Assembly: GCA_965371445.1 (NCBI GenBank)
Contig: CBDUYN010000009.1
Location: 1 to 64,000 of the forward strand
DNA length: 64,000 nucleotides
Direction of reading: 5' to 3'
Origin: DASWIG01 sp965371445
Lineage (GTDB): Bacteria; Acidobacteriota; Thermoanaerobaculia; Multivoradales; J023
In this document: piece by piece, positions 45,439 to 53,635 of the stretch
Layout: each line of letters starts with the position of its first letter
Position numbering within the stretch: the first letter of the stretch is position 1
Position numbers and translations under genes: made by a program
Notes under the pieces: generated by a model
The model's input: only the letters and a program-made list of their open reading frames with translations
Databases searched by the model: none
What the model was told of the DNA's origin: nothing

Positions 45439-45903
45439 CTAGACGACGAGCTTCGGGGTCACCGCCCACAGCAACGACCAAGCACCCGCATCGCGCTCCA
45501 GACAGACGATGCCGGCGTTTCTGAACCGCGCCACCGCCGCCTCGGGGTCCCCGGCGACGAGGTGGCTGGCCAGGCGATCGAGAAACGGCAGGTGACCGAC
45601 CAGCATCAGGGGCTCGTCGCGGCCGGCGAGCTCCCGCGCCACCGGCTCGACATCGTCTTTGGGGTTGAGCCCCGCCACCGCCACCACACCGCGGTCCGGA
45701 GCGAGGTGCCGTCCTAGGATGCCGGCCGTCTGCTCGGCTCGCCGTTTGCCGCTGTGGCGGATCTCCTCCACCTTAACGCCGGCACGCGCCGCCCACGCGG
45801 CCATCTTCTCCACGACCGCGGCCCCGCGCCCGGTCAACGGCCGTTCCGGATCTTCGTCTTTCGTCTTTGCCTCGCCGTGTTGAACAAGAAAAAGCTCCGT
45901 CAT
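45439..45903 (-). CDS. sixA: Phosphohistidine phosphatase SixA
   Basis: 154 residues; the start at 45903 follows GGAGGC. The histidine phosphatase signature is at the N-terminus (LFLVQHGEAK), the second basic site is HSGKRRAEQTA, and the second catalytic His is in LMLVGHLPFLDRLASHL. SixA dephosphorylates histidine on phosphotransfer proteins. The frame is open far upstream (to 47166), but that part is antisense to the PQQ-propeller gene. Confidence 0.9.
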   Translation of the reverse strand: MTELFLVQHGEAKTKDEDPERPLTGRGAAVVEKMAAWAARAGVKVEEIRHSGKRRAEQTAGILGRHLAPDRGVVAVAGLNPKDDVEPVARELAGRDEPLMLVGHLPFLDRLASHLVAGDPEAAVARFRNAGIVCLERDAGAWSLLWAVTPKLVV

Positions 45904-46113
45904 CGGGGTATGCCTCCTGCGATCGATCCTCAACGGAGTATACGCCAGGCGGGCCCTAAGCTCACGCCAGGCCACCGAGCGCGCGCCATCGCGCTCATTT
46001 CGCTCTGAAACGCGTAGCGTGGCGGGATCGGGTCCGTCGCCGACGACCTTCAGCGTCGCCAAGGCGTGGAGATTCGGCGTAGAATGCGGCCGAACCGTCG
46101 AAGGAGCCTCAGG

Positions 46114-47388
46114 ATGTACAAAGCCCGCGTCGTCTCGATCCTCGCCTTCCTCCTCCCGGCGACCGTCGCCGCGGGCGACTGGCCGCAGTGGCGCGGTCCG
46201 GAGATGGACGGCAAGAGCTCGGAGAAAAACCTCCCGGCAAGCTGGGGGCCCGACGAGAACGTCGCCTGGAAGCTCGCGCTGCCGGCCCGCGGCGCGGCCA
46301 CGCCGATCGTCTCGGGCGAACGGATTTTCCTGAGCGTCAGCCGCGACCCGGAGGAAAGCGACGAGCTCTCGCTCTGGGCCGTCGACCGCAGCTCCGGCGA
46401 GGTGCTCTGGAAGCGGCCGCTCGGGGGCGGCAACGTCCTGAAGTACAAGCAGCACATGTCGACGCCTTCGCCGGTGACCGACGGCGAGACGGTCTGGGTG
46501 ATGACCGGGACGGGCGTCCTGAAGGCCTTCGACTTCGACGGCTTGGAGCTGTGGGGACGAGACATCCAGGCCGACTACGGTACCTTCGGCCTGAAATGGG
46601 GCTACGCCTCTTCGCCGCGCCTCCACGGCGATTCGCTTTTCGTACCCGTGCTCCACGGCATGGAGACCGACGACCCGTCGTACCTGCTCAGGATCGACAA
46701 GAAAACGGGGAAAACGCTCTGGCGCACCGAGCGTGTGACGGACGCCGTTTTTGAGTCGCCCGACTCCTACATGACGCCGGCGATCCTGACGACCGGCAAG
46801 CAGATCGAGGTCATCTTGACGGGCGGCGACGTCGTGACGGGACACGACGCCGAGACCGGCGAGGAGCTGTGGCGTGCCGGGGGGCTCAATCCCAAGGCCT
46901 CGAAATCGCAGCGCCTCGTCGCTTCGCCGATCGTCGGCGACGGCCTCGTCTATGCGTTTGGCAAGCGCGGCCCGATCCTGGCTTTCCGCACCGGCGGACG
47001 CGGCGACGTCACCACCTCGCACCTCGCCTGGTCCCTGGAGCGCGGCACCGACGTGCCGACGCCGATCGTCGACGGCAAGTACCTCTACGTCGTCAACGAC
47101 AAGGGAATCATGTCCTGCTACGAGGCGGCGACAGGGACGCTCGTCTACGGTCCGGAGCGGCTCCACACGGGGACCTACAGCGCCTCGCCGGTGCTCGCCG
47201 ACGGCAAGATCTACGCCACGTCCGAGAGGGGGATCACGTCGGTGGTCAAAGCGGGGCCCAAGTTCGAGGTCCTGGCCGAGAACGACCTGGGCGGCTACAC
47301 GCTCGCCTCACCGGCGATCTCCGACGGGCAGATCTTCCTGCGGACGGCGGAATATCTCTTCGCGATCGGCGAGCGCGCCGCGCGATAG
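46114..47388 (+). CDS. PQQ-type beta-propeller secreted protein
   Basis: About 424 residues. The start at 46114 follows AAGGAG and gives a signal peptide (RVVSILAFLLPATVAAG) directly followed by DWPQWRGP, a hallmark of PQQ-like propeller proteins. Repeated blades appear as LWAVDRSSGEVLWKRPL, LLRIDKKTGKTLWRTE and GHDAETGEELWRAGG. No dehydrogenase catalytic motif is evident, so it is more like a BamB-type scaffold than an enzyme. No obvious operon partner. Confidence 0.87.
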   Translation: MYKARVVSILAFLLPATVAAGDWPQWRGPEMDGKSSEKNLPASWGPDENVAWKLALPARGAATPIVSGERIFLSVSRDPEESDELSLWAVDRSSGEVLWKRPLGGGNVLKYKQHMSTPSPVTDGETVWVMTGTGVLKAFDFDGLELWGRDIQADYGTFGLKWGYASSPRLHGDSLFVPVLHGMETDDPSYLLRIDKKTGKTLWRTERVTDAVFESPDSYMTPAILTTGKQIEVILTGGDVVTGHDAETGEELWRAGGLNPKASKSQRLVASPIVGDGLVYAFGKRGPILAFRTGGRGDVTTSHLAWSLERGTDVPTPIVDGKYLYVVNDKGIMSCYEAATGTLVYGPERLHTGTYSASPVLADGKIYATSERGITSVVKAGPKFEVLAENDLGGYTLASPAISDGQIFLRTAEYLFAIGERAAR

Positions 47389-47429
47389 GTCGTAAAGCCC
47401 CGATGACTGATCTCCGGTCTACTGGAGCC

Positions 47430-47762
47430 CGATCCGTCCCGTCCGTTCCGGAGATCCCGGGAGGCGTGGGACGGTTCGTCCCGTCCGTTCCGGAGGCTCC
47501 GGAGAGCGTGGGAAGGACCTTCCCGCCCCTCCCGGAGGCTCCGGAAGACGTGGGAAGGACCGACCCGGGCGTCCCGGGATCTCCGGAAGACACGGAAGGA
47601 CCGACCCGGGCGTCCCGGAGACTCCGGAAGACGCGGGAAGGACCGACCCGTCCGCTCCGCGGGCCCCGGGACGGACGGGCCGGTCCCTCTGGTCCGTTCC
47701 GCAGGCTCCGGGACGCCCGGGAAGGTCCGATCCGCGCGTCCCAGGAGTCCCGCCTCGGCCGG
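47430..47762. repeat. 42-bp minisatellite, about eight degenerate units
   Basis: Units start at about 47430, 47472, 47514, 47556, 47597, 47639, 47680 and 47723, each built on a GACCC/GTCC...CTCCGGAAGACG-like motif. Unit lengths are 41-43 bp. Read leftward the frame gives repeats such as SLRNGRDEPSHASRD; read rightward, VPEAPEDVGRT. No coding evidence favours either strand. Units are unequal, so it is a tandem repeat and not a CRISPR array. Confidence 0.8.
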
Positions 47763-47949
47763 GCTGGCTACAAATCCCCGTCGGGCGACGATTTTCCTCA
47801 AGTGGCCCGAGAGGGCCTGGAGCCCCGCCCAGTAAGGCTCCAGGCTACTTCGACGATTTTGCAGCGTTACGGCTGCTGGCTGCAAATTCCAGTCGGGCCC
47901 ACCGAACCTCCGGTCTCGGGAGTAGCCTCCGGGGGAGGTCGCGGCAAGG

Positions 47950-48265
47950 CGCCGCGACTGCGACAAGACGAAGGGTCGCCTCGGACGGCTGATCGTCGGC
48001 CTGCGCCGGATGGTGCGCGGCGCCTACGTCGCGCCCGACCTCACCGCCATGGGCCTCGATGCGCCGAACCCCAAGGAGCCGACGGCGTTCCTGCGCAAGG
48101 CCGAGCTCATCCTGGACAAGCTCGATAGCGACGACCTGAAGCGGATGCTGGGCACGCCGCTCTTCCGTTCCCCGCCGGACCCGCGGGTCCACCGCAAGGA
48201 TTTGGAGCCGGAGGTCCGCGCGTTGCGCAAGACGCTGGAGCAACTCGCGAAGGTCCGACGCCGCA
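47950..48265 (+). pseudogene. Fragment of an unknown protein gene
   Basis: The frame through GRLIVGLRRMVRGAYVAPDL and then LGTPLFRSPPDPRVHRKDLE reads like real protein up to about 48265, then turns into low-complexity sequence. No good start is present upstream, and the ATG/GTG near 48010 lies inside the conserved-looking part. Probably a relic; family not recognised. Confidence 0.4.
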
Positions 48266-48522
48266 TGCTGCTCTGTCGTGATCTGGACGGATCCACCACC
48301 TCGGAGCTTCCTCAGAGTGGATCTCGGGGAGGACCGGGACGCGTGGCCTCTGGAAGCTCAGACAGTCCGCGGATGAAGCTAGCGAGGTGTTCCGGGGCGC
48401 GACATCATGCACGGCGGCTCCTCGCCGAGATGGAGATCGGAGATCACTACGAGACGCGTGGCTCGCGAGCGTAGGTTCGAGGCGGGGATCATGCAGTGTC
48501 CGATAGAGCTCACGCCCACGGG

Positions 48523-49389
48523 TCAACCCTCAAAGCGGGCGCGCAGGCGTGCCAGCTCCGCCTCGGCGGCATCCGCCCGCTGACGCTCCTTTTCGGCGCG
48601 CTGACGTTCCTCTTCGGCGCGCTGACGTTCCTCTTCGGTGCGCTGACGTTCCTCTTCGGCGCGCTGACGTTCCTCTTCGGTGCGCTGACGTTCCTCTTCG
48701 GCGCGCTGACGTTCCCCTTCGGTCTCCGTCGGCACCAGCCGACCGTCGGGGTGGAAGAGCCGCAACCAGGGACCCGTCTTGCCTTTGTACGTGCCGTGCC
48801 ACACCCCGAGCTCCGCTTCCAGCTCGCGGCTCCACAGACGGCCCTCCGCGGACCGTACGATCTGCTGGTACGAGTTGTCCAAGAGGCGCCAGCCTTCCAG
48901 CGCCAAGCCCTGGGGGGGGTAGAGGAAATACTCCGAGGTCTTGAAGGTCTCCTCGTAAAGCCGCTTTTTCTCACCGCGGTCATAGGCCGCCGTCGACGGC
49001 GAAAGCAGCTCCACGATCAGGTCGGGGAGACGTCCGTCCTCTTGCCAGGCGACCCAGGCGTAGCGCTCGGGGCTGGGATCGACCCCTTGGACGAGAAAGA
49101 CGTCCGGACCACGGAAGGCGGTCTTTTTCGGTTTCTCGGCCCGTTTCCCACTTTCGAAAAGCGCCAGCTGCCGCTCCTCTTCGGCCACCGCCTGCGCCTG
49201 CTCGACCGAGTAGTAGACGAACATGTTGCCCCCGGAATAGAAATCGCTGCGTCCGAGCTCCAGCATCCGCTGATCGACCAGGGAGAGGAAGAGATTCATC
49301 TGCAGACGGTGGTAGGGGTTGTCCATGGGGACTCCGTCTTCTGTGACGATCTCGAAGTCGAGCTCTGCGAGGGCTGCTTTCGGGCTCAT
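48523..49389 (-). CDS. Uma2-family (DUF820) PD-(D/E)XK protein with coiled-coil tail
   Basis: 288 residues. The N-terminal ~215 residues form a Uma2-type nuclease fold: NPYHRLQMNLFLSL, PDVFLV and LPDLIVELLSPSTAAYDRGEKK, including the Asp and Glu of the PD-(D/E)XK motif. The last ~65 residues are a charged coiled coil of seven QR(A/T)EEER heptads encoded by perfect 21-bp tandem repeats (48580-48726). Uma2 proteins are abundant in cyanobacteria, planctomycetes and acidobacteria; their role is uncertain, and many are suspected to be mobile-element-related nucleases. Confidence 0.88.
   Translation of the reverse strand: MSPKAALAELDFEIVTEDGVPMDNPYHRLQMNLFLSLVDQRMLELGRSDFYSGGNMFVYYSVEQAQAVAEEERQLALFESGKRAEKPKKTAFRGPDVFLVQGVDPSPERYAWVAWQEDGRLPDLIVELLSPSTAAYDRGEKKRLYEETFKTSEYFLYPPQGLALEGWRLLDNSYQQIVRSAEGRLWSRELEAELGVWHGTYKGKTGPWLRLFHPDGRLVPTETEGERQRAEEERQRTEEERQRAEEERQRTEEERQRAEEERQRAEKERQRADAAEAELARLRARFEG
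48580..48726. repeat. 21-bp tandem repeat inside the Uma2 gene, seven units
   Basis: Units CTGACGTTCCTCTTCGG(C/T)GCG repeat with period 21 from 48580 to 48726. The five inner units (48601-48705) alternate strictly C/T at one position, which gives alternating Ala/Thr in the protein. The alternation suggests growth by duplication of a 42-bp double unit. Confidence 0.88.
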
Positions 49390-49534
49390 GATGCCTCCTA
49401 CGGTTTCGTGACCGCGACCTACAACCTAGCACCGGCCGCCGCGGTCTGTCGAGGAGCGCCGGACCGACGGTCGCCGGTGTCTCAGCTCCGTGGTGATAAG
49501 CTCCGACCATGGAACGGAAGCTGGAATTCGAGCC

Positions 49535-49697
49535 GTGAGCCCACGCGTCAAGGGCCTCCTCGCCAACCTGGCGCTCCTCGCCACGAGCCTCTTCCTCGCC
49601 ATCGTCGAGGTGACGGCGGTCTCGACGCAGGCCTGCCCCGAGTGCGCGGCCGAGGGCCATGACCGCGACGCGCGCTACTGCAAGTACTGTGGCGATC
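49535..49697 (+). pseudogene. Broken small membrane zinc-ribbon gene
   Basis: From GTG 49535 the frame encodes one membrane helix (LLANLALLATSLFLAIVEV) and a four-cysteine ribbon (CPECAAEGHDRDARYCKYC). After GDP the sequence changes abruptly into a copy of the 3' end of the neighbouring leftward gene (GATCC-TTACTCGTTATC), so the original C-terminus is lost. Function unknown. Confidence 0.45.
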
Positions 49698-49753
49698 CAT
49701 TACTCGTTATCTTGGGATCCAAGGTAACGGATACGGATCCCTTACTCGTTATC
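49694..49753. repeat. Direct repeat, 18 bp with 42-bp spacing
   Basis: GATCCATTACTCGTTATC at 49694-49711 recurs at 49736-49753 with one mismatch. The second copy contains the stop codon and last codons of the leftward gene at 49742. The first copy looks like a duplication of that gene end, inserted into the zinc-ribbon frame. Confidence 0.6.
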
Positions 49754-50014
49754 CTGGTCTTGCGCGGATCGGGCCGCGCGCCAGAGCTCCAGGTACTTCT
49801 CCCGGACGTAGGGGTCGAGCGAGGCGGCGTCGTCCTCTATGAGGCCGTGGATCCGGATCAGCTCGAGGACGTCGGCAAGGTCGCGCAGCCGGTGCGGGGC
49901 GGTCATTCCCGAGGCCAATTTGAGCTCGATCAACGTCGCGAGGGGCAGGAGCGAGAAGCTCTCCCCCAGAACCGCCGCTGCAAAACGGGACACCTCCTGG
50001 ATGCAGCCTACCAC
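49742..50014 (-). pseudogene. C-terminal part of a nucleotidyltransferase-like protein
   Basis: 90 residues from ATG 50014. LPLATLIELKLASGMTAPHR followed by LRDLADVLELIRIHGL and VREKYLELW resembles the C-terminal half of AbiEii/nucleotidyltransferase-like proteins, which are about twice as long. No catalytic GS...D-x-D motif is present. Likely truncated, with a nearby 28-bp repeat (50036-50063) just upstream of it. Confidence 0.5.
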
Positions 50015-50035
50015 AGGGTGGGGAGGGATGAACTT

Positions 50036-50063
50036 GCCACTCGTGGCCGGCTCCGGGGTTGGG
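50036..50063. repeat. 28-bp direct repeat flanking the ADOP gene, left copy
   Basis: Identical over 28 bases to 51961-51988 (it begins GCCACTCGTGGCCGG). It lies about 97 bp upstream of the permease start codon; the other copy replaces the permease 3' end. Confidence 0.85.
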
Positions 50064-50159
50064 CCTCCGCGCCCCCCAGGTCCTGGTAGGCTCAGCTATA
50101 TCGAACCGAGCCCAAGCCCGTGCGGTGGGTTCCTCGTCCACCGGAACAGGAGACACGAC

Positions 50160-51992
50160 ATGGAGAGCTGGATTCACGATCTGCGTTTCTCGCTGCGCGC
50201 CTTCGCCCAGCGTCCGACGTTCACCGCCCTCGCTGTGGCGACCCTCGCCCTCGGCATCGGCATGACGAGCTCGATCTTCAGCATCGTCCACGCGGTCCTC
50301 TTCGAGCCCCTGCCCATCGACGACGCGAGCCGGGTGGTCATGGTCGACCGGATGTCGTCGGCCGGGCACCGGATCTCGGTCTCGATCCCCACCTTCCAGG
50401 ACTGGCGCGACCGCAATCGCAGCTTCGAGGACCTGGGCGCCTTCCGCTGGTCGTCGTCGAACCTCACCGACGAAGGCGAGGCGGCGAGGCTCGCCTCGTC
50501 GCAGGTGACGCCGGGCTTTTTCCGTGCCCTCGGACGCGAGCCCCTGAGCGGACGCCTCTTCGGCGACGAGGCCGGGGAACGCGGCGCGCCGCGCGAGGCC
50601 GTCGTCTCGGAACGCTTCTGGGACGACCGCCTGGGACGCCGCGCGGACGTCCTCGGCTCTACCCTGCGCCTCGACGGCGAGCCCTTCACCGTCATCGGTG
50701 TCCTTCCGGCCGACTTCATCTTTCCGTCGCGCCAGATCTCCGTATGGCTGCCCCTCGGCGCTTTCGCCGAGCAGCTGCCCTGGGACAAGCGCGGCTCCAG
50801 TCCCGGCCTCTACGCCGTCGGACGGTTGAAGGACGGCGTCACCCGGGCCCAGGTGGACGAGGACTTCACTGCCATGACCGCCCAGATCGCCGAGATCTCG
50901 GGCAACGAGGAGCCGACGCCGCGAGTCCAGACGCTTCCCGAGGCCCTCCTCGGCCAGGTCCGCGCGCCGCTCCTGACGCTTTTGGGCGCGGTCGGCTTCG
51001 TGCTGGCGATCGCCTGCGCCAACGTCGCCAGCCTGCTCCTGGCACGCGGTGAGTCGCGCTCCCGCGAGATCGCCACCCGGCGCGCCGTGGGCGCCAGCCG
51101 CGGCCGCATCGTCCGCCAGTTGCTCACCGAGAGCGTCGTCCTGGCGGCGGCCGGCGGCCTCCTCGGGCTCCTGGTGGCCCGGGCGAGCCTCGACGCCCTG
51201 GTCGCCTGGCTGCCGAGCCAGGTGCCGCTCCTGGAACGCGTCGCCCTCGACGGACGGGTGCTCGGCTGGATGCTAGCCGTCACCTTGTTGACGGGACTCG
51301 TCTTCGGCACCGTGCCGGCCCTTCTCGCGTCGCGCACCGACCTGATCTCGGAGCTCCGTGAAGGCGCCCGGCAGGCGGGACGCCGCCATCCTCTGCTCCA
51401 GGCCCTGGTGGTCTTCGAGCTCACGGCCGCCGTGGTGCTGCTCGTCGGCGCGGGACTTCTGACCCGCAGCCTCCTCGAGCTGAGCCGCGTCGACCCCGGC
51501 TTCCGCGCCGACGGTGTGATCACCATGCGCCTCAGCCTGCCCGCCGCGACGTACGACGAAGGACGCTGGCCGGCGTTTTACGACCAACTCGTCGAGCGCG
51601 TCGACGCCTTGCCCGGCGTCGAGCACGCCGCCGTCAACAGCCTGGTGCCGTTGTGGAGCGGGGGCTCCGAGAGCATGGTCGTTCCCGAGGGCGTCGAGCC
51701 CGATCCGAAAAACGGCGAGTCGGTCCTCTTCCAGAGCGCGAGCGCCGGCTACTTCGAAGCCCTGGGGGTCCCGCTGCTCCAGGGCCGGACCTTTCTCCCA
51801 ACCGACGTCGCCGACGCGCCCCACATCGTGGTGATCGACAAGACCCTGGCCGAGACCTTCTGGCCTGGCGAGCCGGCCCTGGGACGCCGCATCGCTTTCG
51901 AGTTCGACATCGAGACGGACCCGCCGTCGCCGATCTGGCGCGAGGTGGTCGGTGTCGTCGGCCACTCGTGGCCGGCTCCGGGGTTGGGGTGA
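50160..51992 (+). CDS. MacB/FtsX-type permease (ADOP family), 3'-truncated
   Basis: 610 residues from ATG 50160, preceded by AGGAGA. It opens with the ADOP signature SWIHDLRFSLRAFAQRPTFTA and a first membrane helix, followed by a periplasmic MacB_PCD domain, an FtsX-like helix group (LLTLLGAVGFVLAIACANVA, then RAVGASRGRIVRQLLTESV) and a second periplasmic domain. Acidobacterial duplicated orphan permeases are about 800-850 residues and end in a second FtsX helix group; here the protein stops at REVVGVVG followed by ten unrelated residues encoded by the right 28-bp repeat. It is therefore a truncated gene, probably non-functional. No ATPase gene is adjacent, as is usual for this family. Confidence 0.85.
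   Translation: MESWIHDLRFSLRAFAQRPTFTALAVATLALGIGMTSSIFSIVHAVLFEPLPIDDASRVVMVDRMSSAGHRISVSIPTFQDWRDRNRSFEDLGAFRWSSSNLTDEGEAARLASSQVTPGFFRALGREPLSGRLFGDEAGERGAPREAVVSERFWDDRLGRRADVLGSTLRLDGEPFTVIGVLPADFIFPSRQISVWLPLGAFAEQLPWDKRGSSPGLYAVGRLKDGVTRAQVDEDFTAMTAQIAEISGNEEPTPRVQTLPEALLGQVRAPLLTLLGAVGFVLAIACANVASLLLARGESRSREIATRRAVGASRGRIVRQLLTESVVLAAAGGLLGLLVARASLDALVAWLPSQVPLLERVALDGRVLGWMLAVTLLTGLVFGTVPALLASRTDLISELREGARQAGRRHPLLQALVVFELTAAVVLLVGAGLLTRSLLELSRVDPGFRADGVITMRLSLPAATYDEGRWPAFYDQLVERVDALPGVEHAAVNSLVPLWSGGSESMVVPEGVEPDPKNGESVLFQSASAGYFEALGVPLLQGRTFLPTDVADAPHIVVIDKTLAETFWPGEPALGRRIAFEFDIETDPPSPIWREVVGVVGHSWPAPGLG
51961..51988. repeat. 28-bp direct repeat flanking the ADOP gene, right copy
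   Basis: Exact copy of 50036-50063. The coding sequence of the permease departs from its family exactly at this repeat, so the break point of the gene and the repeat coincide. Confidence 0.85.
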
Positions 51993-52023
51993 GGGCCTGT
52001 CCTACCCGCCCCCTACGGGACGG

Positions 52024-52105
52024 GCAGGCGGGACGCCTGCGCTCCCAGCAGAAGAGGGGGAGCCCGGATGTGGGACTTCGTCCCTACGGCAGGCGGGACG
52101 CCTGC
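52024..52105. repeat. REP-like palindrome, two copies
   Basis: GCAGGCGGGACGCCTGC (7-bp arms, 3-nt loop) occurs at 52024-52040 and 52089-52105, each preceded by CCCTACGG. Short palindromes of this kind are dispersed in many bacterial genomes. Confidence 0.65.
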
Positions 52106-52140
52106 CGGACGCACCAGCGTCCTATCTCCCGGGCCACGCC

Positions 52141-52325
52141 TCATCGGGGCTCCAGGCGTGCGCGTTCCTCATGCAACCAGCGGCTGAGTTGCTCTTCGCT
52201 CGGCAACTCCAACACGTAGCGTGAGACGAAGAGCGCATCCGCGACTCCTGCCATGGTGTAGCGAACGACCTCCGTATTTTTGCCCGAGCACAGGAGGATC
52301 CCTACCGGCGGGTTGCTGGATGCGC
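52141..52325 (-). pseudogene. C-terminal relic of a DUF1016 (YhcG-like) nuclease
   Basis: Leftward frame from about 52325 to the TGA at 52141 reads NPPVGILLCSGKNTEVVRYT, then MAGVADALFVSRYVLELPSE. This is the conserved C-terminal part of DUF1016 PD-(D/E)XK nuclease proteins (about 350 residues). The rest of the gene is missing. Too short to be functional. Confidence 0.7.
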
Positions 52326-52530
52326 ACGCCCTGATTTGGCACCTCCGAGACTCGGATTCCCTCTCGCCCGCTTCCCGATGGCCGCGAGGCGGTCACTGAT
52401 CAGCCGCAACTCCGCCTGCGCCGACGGCACCGTGGCGTTCACTCACCGCCCTCACGACGCCGCAACACCCGGTGTAGAGTGCTCCTTCGGAGGCCATCTC
52501 GGTCACGGCCTGAAACGCGGGGGCTCATTC

Positions 52531-53493
52531 ATGGACAAGACCGGAAGATCTCTCGGCATGGGATGGATCCTGGCGACCCTCGCTTCGGCGAGCGGCGTCC
52601 ACCGAGGGTCCAAGGCGGTGCTCGGACCGCCCCTACCTCGTAATCCCCTGAGCCGTCTCTTCCTGGCCGGCAAGGCGGCTGCCGCCTGCGCCCTGGCTCT
52701 TTCTCTCGACGCTCTGACCGGGAACCCCGACCACGTGACGTCGACGTTCGTGGCCGTGCTCTCGGTCTCGCCGGTCGTCCTGATGGGGCTCCGGCGATCT
52801 CTCGACCAGGTGGTGGGGAGCGTCGTGGGTGGCCTCTGGGGCGGCGGCGCGATGCTGCTCGGCCTGGGGCCGGGAATCGGCATCCCGCTGGCGGTCGGAG
52901 CCGCCGTCTTGACGGCGTTCGGCCTGGGGTTCGAGCGTGGTTATACCGTGGCCGCGTTTTCGGCGCTCTTCGTCCAGGCGGTGCCCTGGGGAGGCCCTCT
53001 CGCGACCCTTGAGGTGCGCTTCCTGGCCGTGGGGACCGCGGCGGCAAGCGCCTTCATGGTCAACCTCCTCTTCTCGGCCGCCGCCTATCGGAACATCTTC
53101 CGCCGTCGGATGCGTTTCGCCGAGGCCACCGTCTCGACTCTTCTGAGCCGGGCCGCGGAAGAAGGGCCGGCGGTGGTGCGCTCGGGCTTTCCGGTGCTGG
53201 CCGCCCTGGAGGCGGAGCTCGCTCTGGCGACGGAGGAGCTGCGGTTCCGGCGGGCGCGGAAAACGGAGGCCTGGATTGCCGGGCTCACACAGCGCGCCGC
53301 CAACCTGCGCCGCCTTCTGCACTTGGTCCTGGACCTCGTCTACCGGCTGGAGGAGGAGGGTTTGCCCGAGGACACGATGCAGGAGTGGTTGCGTTGGCTG
53401 GTACAGGAAGGAGAAGGTGAACCGGAAGTTCCGTCCGAGCTCGTCGCGACCACCCGGCGGATTCGAGAGCTCGGAAAAACGCTTCGCTCCTGA
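52531..53493 (+). CDS. FUSC-like / aromatic acid exporter family membrane protein
   Basis: 320 residues from ATG 52531, the start nearest the first conserved segment; the ribosome site is poor. Five to six hydrophobic segments lie in residues ~40-190 (AAAACALALSLDALTG, TSTFVAVLSVSPVVLMGLRR, VVGSVVGGLWGGGAMLLGLG, VGAAVLTAFGLGFERGYTVA). The pattern of a Vx8R turn before GS-VxGxLxG is typical of the FUSC/ArAE family. A helical cytoplasmic domain of about 120 residues follows. It may export aromatic acids or similar compounds. No partner gene is visible. Confidence 0.75.
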   Translation: MDKTGRSLGMGWILATLASASGVHRGSKAVLGPPLPRNPLSRLFLAGKAAAACALALSLDALTGNPDHVTSTFVAVLSVSPVVLMGLRRSLDQVVGSVVGGLWGGGAMLLGLGPGIGIPLAVGAAVLTAFGLGFERGYTVAAFSALFVQAVPWGGPLATLEVRFLAVGTAAASAFMVNLLFSAAAYRNIFRRRMRFAEATVSTLLSRAAEEGPAVVRSGFPVLAALEAELALATEELRFRRARKTEAWIAGLTQRAANLRRLLHLVLDLVYRLEEEGLPEDTMQEWLRWLVQEGEGEPEVPSELVATTRRIRELGKTLRS

Positions 53494-53529
53494 CTTTTCT
53501 GAAGGGTTCCGGCTCTGCTGGCCGAGGGC

Positions 53530-53602
53530 CTAAACGCCTCCCTGTCGCGAGATGCCCAGGCGTCGGGCGGCTGCGGACTTGTTGCCCTCGCTGCGCCTTT
53601 GG
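53530..53602 (-). pseudogene. Orphan Fis-type helix-turn-helix fragment
   Basis: The leftward frame reads GQRRSEGNKSAAARRLGISR and stops at 53530. GNKSAAARRLGIS is the recognition part of the Fis domain at the end of sigma-54 activators. No further part of such a gene is found upstream, where the NRPS gene ends. A short relic. Confidence 0.5.
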
Positions 53603-53635
53603 CCGCGCAAGCGCCGACGCGGAGCGCCGGATCGG

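Larger units (their letters stand above)
47389..48522. other. Gene-poor region with minisatellite and decayed gene
   Basis: 1.1 kb without an intact gene. It contains a 42-bp minisatellite (47430-47762) and a degraded coding fragment (about 47950-48265), both listed separately. Some frames stay open across the repeats because the period is a multiple of three, but they carry no recognisable domain. Confidence 0.6.
51993..52530. other. Gene-free region with REP-like palindromes and a DUF1016 relic
   Basis: Contains two copies of a 17-bp palindrome (52024-52040 and 52089-52105) and the C-terminal relic of a DUF1016 nuclease at 52141-52325. The minus strand from about 52325 to 52430 also reads like coding debris (SAQAELRLISDRLAAIGKR). 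No intact gene is present before the FUSC-like gene. Confidence 0.55.

Noticed and set aside
45904..47166. The N-terminal 420 codons of the frame that contains sixA
   Set aside because: They run antisense to the PQQ-propeller gene; sixA has its own ribosome site at 45903.
47430..47762. CRISPR array
   Set aside because: Units are contiguous, degenerate and 41-43 bp with no distinct spacers, and no cas gene is present.
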